Source: Lachnospiraceae bacterium UBA7109
Lineage (GTDB): Bacteria > Bacillota > Clostridia > Lachnospirales > Lachnospiraceae
Length of the DNA: 9,407 nt
Direction: 5' to 3'
Assembly (NCBI GenBank): GCA_002492335.1
Contig: DKYD01000025.1
Coordinates: 25,232-34,638 of the forward strand
Of the stretch, positions 7,014 to 9,407 are shown piece after piece (the first letter of the stretch is position 1; the number at the start of each line of letters is the position of its first letter). The position numbers and the translations under genes are program-made. Under the pieces are notes generated by a model, which was not told the DNA's origin, searched no databases, and saw only the letters and a program-made list of their open reading frames with translations.

Positions 7014-7772
7014 TTAAAGATTTATCACATCAGACATATCATAATGTCCGGCCGGCTTTCCCGCCAGAAACTTCGCTGCTTCTATTGCGCCCTTGCCGAA
7101 TACCGCTTTGGAATATGCCGTATGTTTAAACTCTATCACCTCGTCAGCACCTGCATAAATCACTTCGTGGTCTCCTACGATCGTCCCTCCGCGCACCGCC
7201 GAAATACCAATTTCCTTTTGATCGCGTTTCTGTCTTGCCCGGCTTCTGTCGTATACGTAATGATACGTATTATCCATGGATTTATTTACCGAATCAGCCA
7301 GCGCAAGCGCTGTTCCACTTGGTGCATCCAGCTTCAGATTATGATGCTTTTCCACAATCTCAATATCAAATCCCGCCGGAGCAAGCACCTGAGTTGCTTC
7401 TTTTAAAATCCGAAGAAGCAGGTTAATGCCCAGCGACATATTCGCAGAGCGCAGGACAGCAGTCTTTTCTGACAGACGCCTCGTTTTTTCAATCTGCTCT
7501 TCCGAAAGACCTGTTGTACACAGTACCACAGGCATCTGTTTCTTTTCACAATAATCAAGAAGCTCATCAACAACGGAAGCATTTGAAAAATCAATCACAA
7601 CATCTGCTTCCACATCACATTTTTCTATCGTTTCAAATACCGGATATGTGTTTTTGATTCCGGTATAAATATCAATGCCGGCCACAATCTCCAGTTCCTT
7701 ATCATCTTTCGCGAGGCTGGTAATCATCTGCCCCATCTTTCCGTTACATCCGTGCATAATCGCCCGTACCAT
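7014..7772 (-). CDS. dapB: 4-hydroxy-tetrahydrodipicolinate reductase
   Basis: DapB reduces the DapA product to tetrahydrodipicolinate with NAD(P)H, on the way to meso-diaminopimelate and lysine. With the start at ATG 7772 the protein has 252 residues, normal for the family. The Rossmann dinucleotide motif HGCNGKMGQ is at 7-15. DFSNAS (61-66) and CTTGLS (85-90) line the cofactor site. The catalytic and substrate signature EKHHNLKLDAPSGTA (141-155) contains the His-His pair (143-144) and Lys147. VRGGTIVGDHEV (193-204) is also typical. The frame stays open to 7820, overlapping dapA by 20 bases, but the first 16 codons there do not resemble the family, while MVRAIMHGCNGKMGQ does and has GGAGG at 7789-7785 upstream (12-base spacing, a little long). 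The gap to dapA is 28 bases, so co-transcription is likely. Confidence 0.97.
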   Translation of the reverse strand: MVRAIMHGCNGKMGQMITSLAKDDKELEIVAGIDIYTGIKNTYPVFETIEKCDVEADVVIDFSNASVVDELLDYCEKKQMPVVLCTTGLSEEQIEKTRRLSEKTAVLRSANMSLGINLLLRILKEATQVLAPAGFDIEIVEKHHNLKLDAPSGTALALADSVNKSMDNTYHYVYDRSRARQKRDQKEIGISAVRGGTIVGDHEVIYAGADEVIEFKHTAYSKAVFGKGAIEAAKFLAGKPAGHYDMSDVINL

Positions 7773-7800
7773 ATTTTTTCTCTTCCTCCCTGTCACTCCA

Positions 7801-8691
7801 TTATGCCAGCTGTATCCCAAAATCTTTCATCGCCTGTGCCAAAGCCTCTGTGTGCTCCGGTGTAAGTTCTGTCATCGGCATACGCAGCGGTCCGCAGTCA
7901 ACGCCTGTAAGCTGCATCGCCTTCTTAACCGGAATTGGATTTACTTCACAGAACAACTGTTCAATCAACGGAATCGCTTTAAGCTGTAATTCTGTACTTC
8001 CTTTTATATCTCCTGCAAAGAATTTCGCACAAATATCATGCGTCTCCTTTGGGGCAACATTTGATAATACGGAAATCACTCCCTTTGCCCCAAGAGCAAG
8101 GAGCGGTACAATCTGATCATCATTTCCGGAATATAAATCAATCTTTCCGTCTGTCAGTGACATGATCTTTGTAATCTGCGATATATTACCGGATGCTTCC
8201 TTAATCCCTACAATATTCTCTACATTCTTTACCAGTTCTGCCGCAGTCGCCGGTTCAATATTACATCCGGTCCTGCTTGCGACACTATACATGATAATCG
8301 GAGCTTTCGCTTCCTTTGCAACTGCAGTATAATGTGCGATCAGCCCTGCCTGTGTTGCTTTATTATAATAAGGTGTCACAAGAAGAAGACCATCTGCACC
8401 GTCTTCCACAGCCTCCTTTGACATATCAATCGCTGTTCTCGTACAATTAGAGCCTGTTCCGGCTATAACCGGAAGACGCCCCTTCGTCCTCTCTATTGCA
8501 AACTTCACACATTCCATGTGTTCTTCTTCTGTCATCGTAGCGGATTCCCCTGTTGTTCCGCATATGATAATACTATCGGTTCCATTATTACAATGATAAT
8601 CAATCAATTCATCCAGTCTATCATAATTAATACTCTCATCTTCATTAAACGGTGTGACGATCGCCACCCCGGCTCCTGTAAAAACAGCCAT
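7801..8691 (-). CDS. dapA: 4-hydroxy-tetrahydrodipicolinate synthase
   Basis: DapA condenses pyruvate and aspartate-semialdehyde, the first committed step to diaminopimelate and lysine. The 296-residue (beta/alpha)8 aldolase has GTTGES (45-50) with the catalytic Thr46/Thr47 pair, TPYYNK (106-111) with Tyr109, MYSVASRTG (134-142) with Tyr135 and Arg140, and the Schiff-base Lys164 in GIKEASGNI (162-170). GNDDQIVPLLALGAKGVIS (189-207) is also typical. The segment normally seen as YNVPSRTG is here YSVASRTG; the catalytic Tyr and Arg are kept. The start at ATG 8691 is chosen because AGGAGG (8703-8698) sits 6 bases ahead and MAVFTGAG is a usual N-terminus. A TTG at 8712 in the same frame would place that ribosome binding site inside the gene. 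It is followed closely by dapB. Other aldolases of the family (NanA, KDG aldolase) are less likely given dapB next door. Confidence 0.97.
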   Translation of the reverse strand: MAVFTGAGVAIVTPFNEDESINYDRLDELIDYHCNNGTDSIIICGTTGESATMTEEEHMECVKFAIERTKGRLPVIAGTGSNCTRTAIDMSKEAVEDGADGLLLVTPYYNKATQAGLIAHYTAVAKEAKAPIIMYSVASRTGCNIEPATAAELVKNVENIVGIKEASGNISQITKIMSLTDGKIDLYSGNDDQIVPLLALGAKGVISVLSNVAPKETHDICAKFFAGDIKGSTELQLKAIPLIEQLFCEVNPIPVKKAMQLTGVDCGPLRMPMTELTPEHTEALAQAMKDFGIQLA

Positions 8692-8697
8692 AATCAT

Positions 8698-8703
8698 CCT
8701 CCT
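8698..8703 (-). promoter_or_regulatory. Ribosome binding site that fixes the dapA start
   Basis: AGGAGG on the minus strand ends 6 bases before ATG 8691. The frame is open further upstream to a TTG at 8712, but that start would swallow this site and has no ribosome binding site of its own. Confidence 0.85.
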
Positions 8704-8727
8704 GACTTTCAATTTATATCAAAGAAA

Positions 8728-8756
8728 AGTTTAACATTAATGAGGTATGATGTCAA
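8728..8756 (-). promoter_or_regulatory. Sigma-A type promoter for dapA-dapB-fbp
   Basis: On the minus strand a perfect -35 TTGACA (8756-8751) and TAAACT (8733-8728, 4 of 6 to the -10 consensus) are separated by 17 bases. TG one base ahead of the -10 makes it an extended -10. It lies in the 94-base gap between the SSB-like gene and dapA. The predicted leader is only about 30 bases, too short for a lysine riboswitch, and I see no attenuator in it. Confidence 0.65.
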
Positions 8757-8785
8757 TGAAAGTCTCACCGATGTTTTACAGATAT

Positions 8786-9376
8786 TTAATCGTCCATACA
8801 TTCCAGCTTACTTACAGAAACCTCATAAGCCGTCCGTTCCTGTGTCTCGTTTTCCGTCAGCTTCTTAATATATTTTCTGCTCTGGATCCTCCCATATATC
8901 TGCACATGTTCACCCACTTCGAATTCAGATGCATATCTTGCATTTCTTCCCCAGCATATACATGGTATGTAATCCGACTTTCCATAAGGCCTGTTCACCG
9001 CCAGCAGCAGGTCCGCAATCTCCCGTCCCAGCGGGGTCTTCCGGTATATCGGCAGTTTACATATATAGCCATCCAGAAAAATGCTGTTTGTTTTAGCTCC
9101 GTCGAGCTCCTCACAGGTAAATACAGCCTCCCTGGCAAACACCGATAATACAAGCCGGTTTTTCTGCTCCTCGTGCCGGTTGTATGAGCGGAACTGTCCA
9201 TTTACCATAATAAATTCCCCCGTGTAGTCCTGTGACACATCAATCAGGCGTTCCGACACCATAACCGGAATTCTGTCCTCTGAATTACTTAAGCGCCTGA
9301 CACTTACCTCCATCATGTAAAAGCCTTCCCCGAACACCTCATGGCTAAAAGTAAATCCGGACACAACTTCCCCCAT
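8786..9376 (-). CDS. SSB-like protein with two apparent OB folds
   Basis: The 196-residue protein appears to be a single-stranded-DNA-binding-protein relative. Residues about 97-192 read like an SSB OB fold: FLDGYICKLPIYRKTPLGRE, then DYIPCICWGRNARYASEF and GEHVQIYGRIQSRKY (155-169), the usual strand order of SSB. Residues about 1-85 (GEVVSGFTFSHEVFGEGFY at the start, FIMVNGQFRSYNR later) look like a second, more diverged OB fold. It lacks the acidic DDDIPF-type tail that recruits partner proteins in canonical SSB and ends LECMDD. The usual ssb lies between rpsF and rpsR; neither is visible here, so this is probably a paralogue. ATG 9376 is preferred because AGGTGA (9387-9382) lies 5 bases ahead; a GTG at 9385 in the same frame has no such site. 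The role is unknown: single-strand binding in replication, repair or competence is possible. The gene is complete. Confidence 0.75.
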   Translation of the reverse strand: MGEVVSGFTFSHEVFGEGFYMMEVSVRRLSNSEDRIPVMVSERLIDVSQDYTGEFIMVNGQFRSYNRHEEQKNRLVLSVFAREAVFTCEELDGAKTNSIFLDGYICKLPIYRKTPLGREIADLLLAVNRPYGKSDYIPCICWGRNARYASEFEVGEHVQIYGRIQSRKYIKKLTENETQERTAYEVSVSKLECMDD

Positions 9377-9381
9377 AATAG

Positions 9382-9387
9382 TCACCT
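9382..9387 (-). promoter_or_regulatory. Ribosome binding site that fixes the SSB-like gene start
   Basis: AGGTGA on the minus strand is 5 bases before ATG 9376. It overlaps the in-frame GTG at 9385, which therefore is unlikely to be the start. Any promoter lies beyond the right edge of the window. Confidence 0.6.
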
Positions 9388-9407
9388 GGTTGTTTTCAAT
9401 AATCTTA

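Noticed and set aside
7773..7820. N-terminal extension of DapB (16 extra residues)
   Set aside because: The extension overlaps dapA, does not resemble DapB N-termini, and the ribosome binding site lies downstream of it, ahead of ATG 7772.
8692..8785. Lysine (L-box) riboswitch in front of dapA
   Set aside because: The whole gap is 94 bases and the predicted leader about 30 bases, far shorter than the lysine aptamer, and no multi-helix structure is visible.
1..9407. Mobile element, CRISPR, tRNA or rRNA, phage or defence genes
   Set aside because: I looked for terminal repeats, spaced direct repeats, transposase or integrase motifs and structured RNA genes and found none; every long stretch is explained by housekeeping genes on the minus strand.

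Overview
The window looks like a stretch of chromosome from a low-to-moderate-GC anaerobic Firmicute, most likely class Clostridia and probably family Lachnospiraceae. The reasons are a class III (Firmicutes-type) fructose-1,6-bisphosphatase, the neighbouring secA and prfB pair, a HisA of the eukaryotic HIS6 type, strong AGGAGG-like ribosome binding sites, and the sequence style of DapA and DapB. The family assignment rests on recalled family knowledge and was not searched. All eight genes lie on the minus strand, so transcription runs from high to low coordinates. No stretch longer than about 200 bases lacks a gene.

In transcription order (right to left) the layout is as follows. First comes an SSB-like protein with two apparent OB folds (9376-8786). 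It is followed by dapA (8691-7801), dapB (7772-7014) and fbp (6992-5040). The last three are packed with gaps of 28 and 21 bases behind a good sigma-A type promoter at 8756-8728, and probably form one transcript. Next is a small, acidic, repeat-containing lipoprotein (4927-4583), then a 201-base gap holding a 12-bp perfect hairpin. Beyond it lie a stand-alone eukaryotic-type hisA (4381-3611), secA with its own candidate promoter (3502-938), and prfB (880 to the left edge, cut off by the window). prfB is read through the classical programmed +1 frameshift at codon 26.

Functionally, DapA and DapB catalyse consecutive steps of the diaminopimelate/lysine pathway, which feeds cell wall and protein synthesis. 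Fbp is a gluconeogenic enzyme, HisA belongs to histidine biosynthesis, SecA is the motor of the Sec export system, and RF2 terminates translation at UGA and UAA.

The window is essentially housekeeping. I found no mobile element, CRISPR array, tRNA, rRNA, riboswitch, defence cassette or phage gene, and nothing that I can honestly call a new system. The items most worth a second look are the eukaryotic-type HisA away from other his genes, the tandem-OB SSB-like protein, the RF2 recoding site, the repetitive acidic lipoprotein with a dyad over its putative -10, and the unexplained hairpin upstream of hisA.
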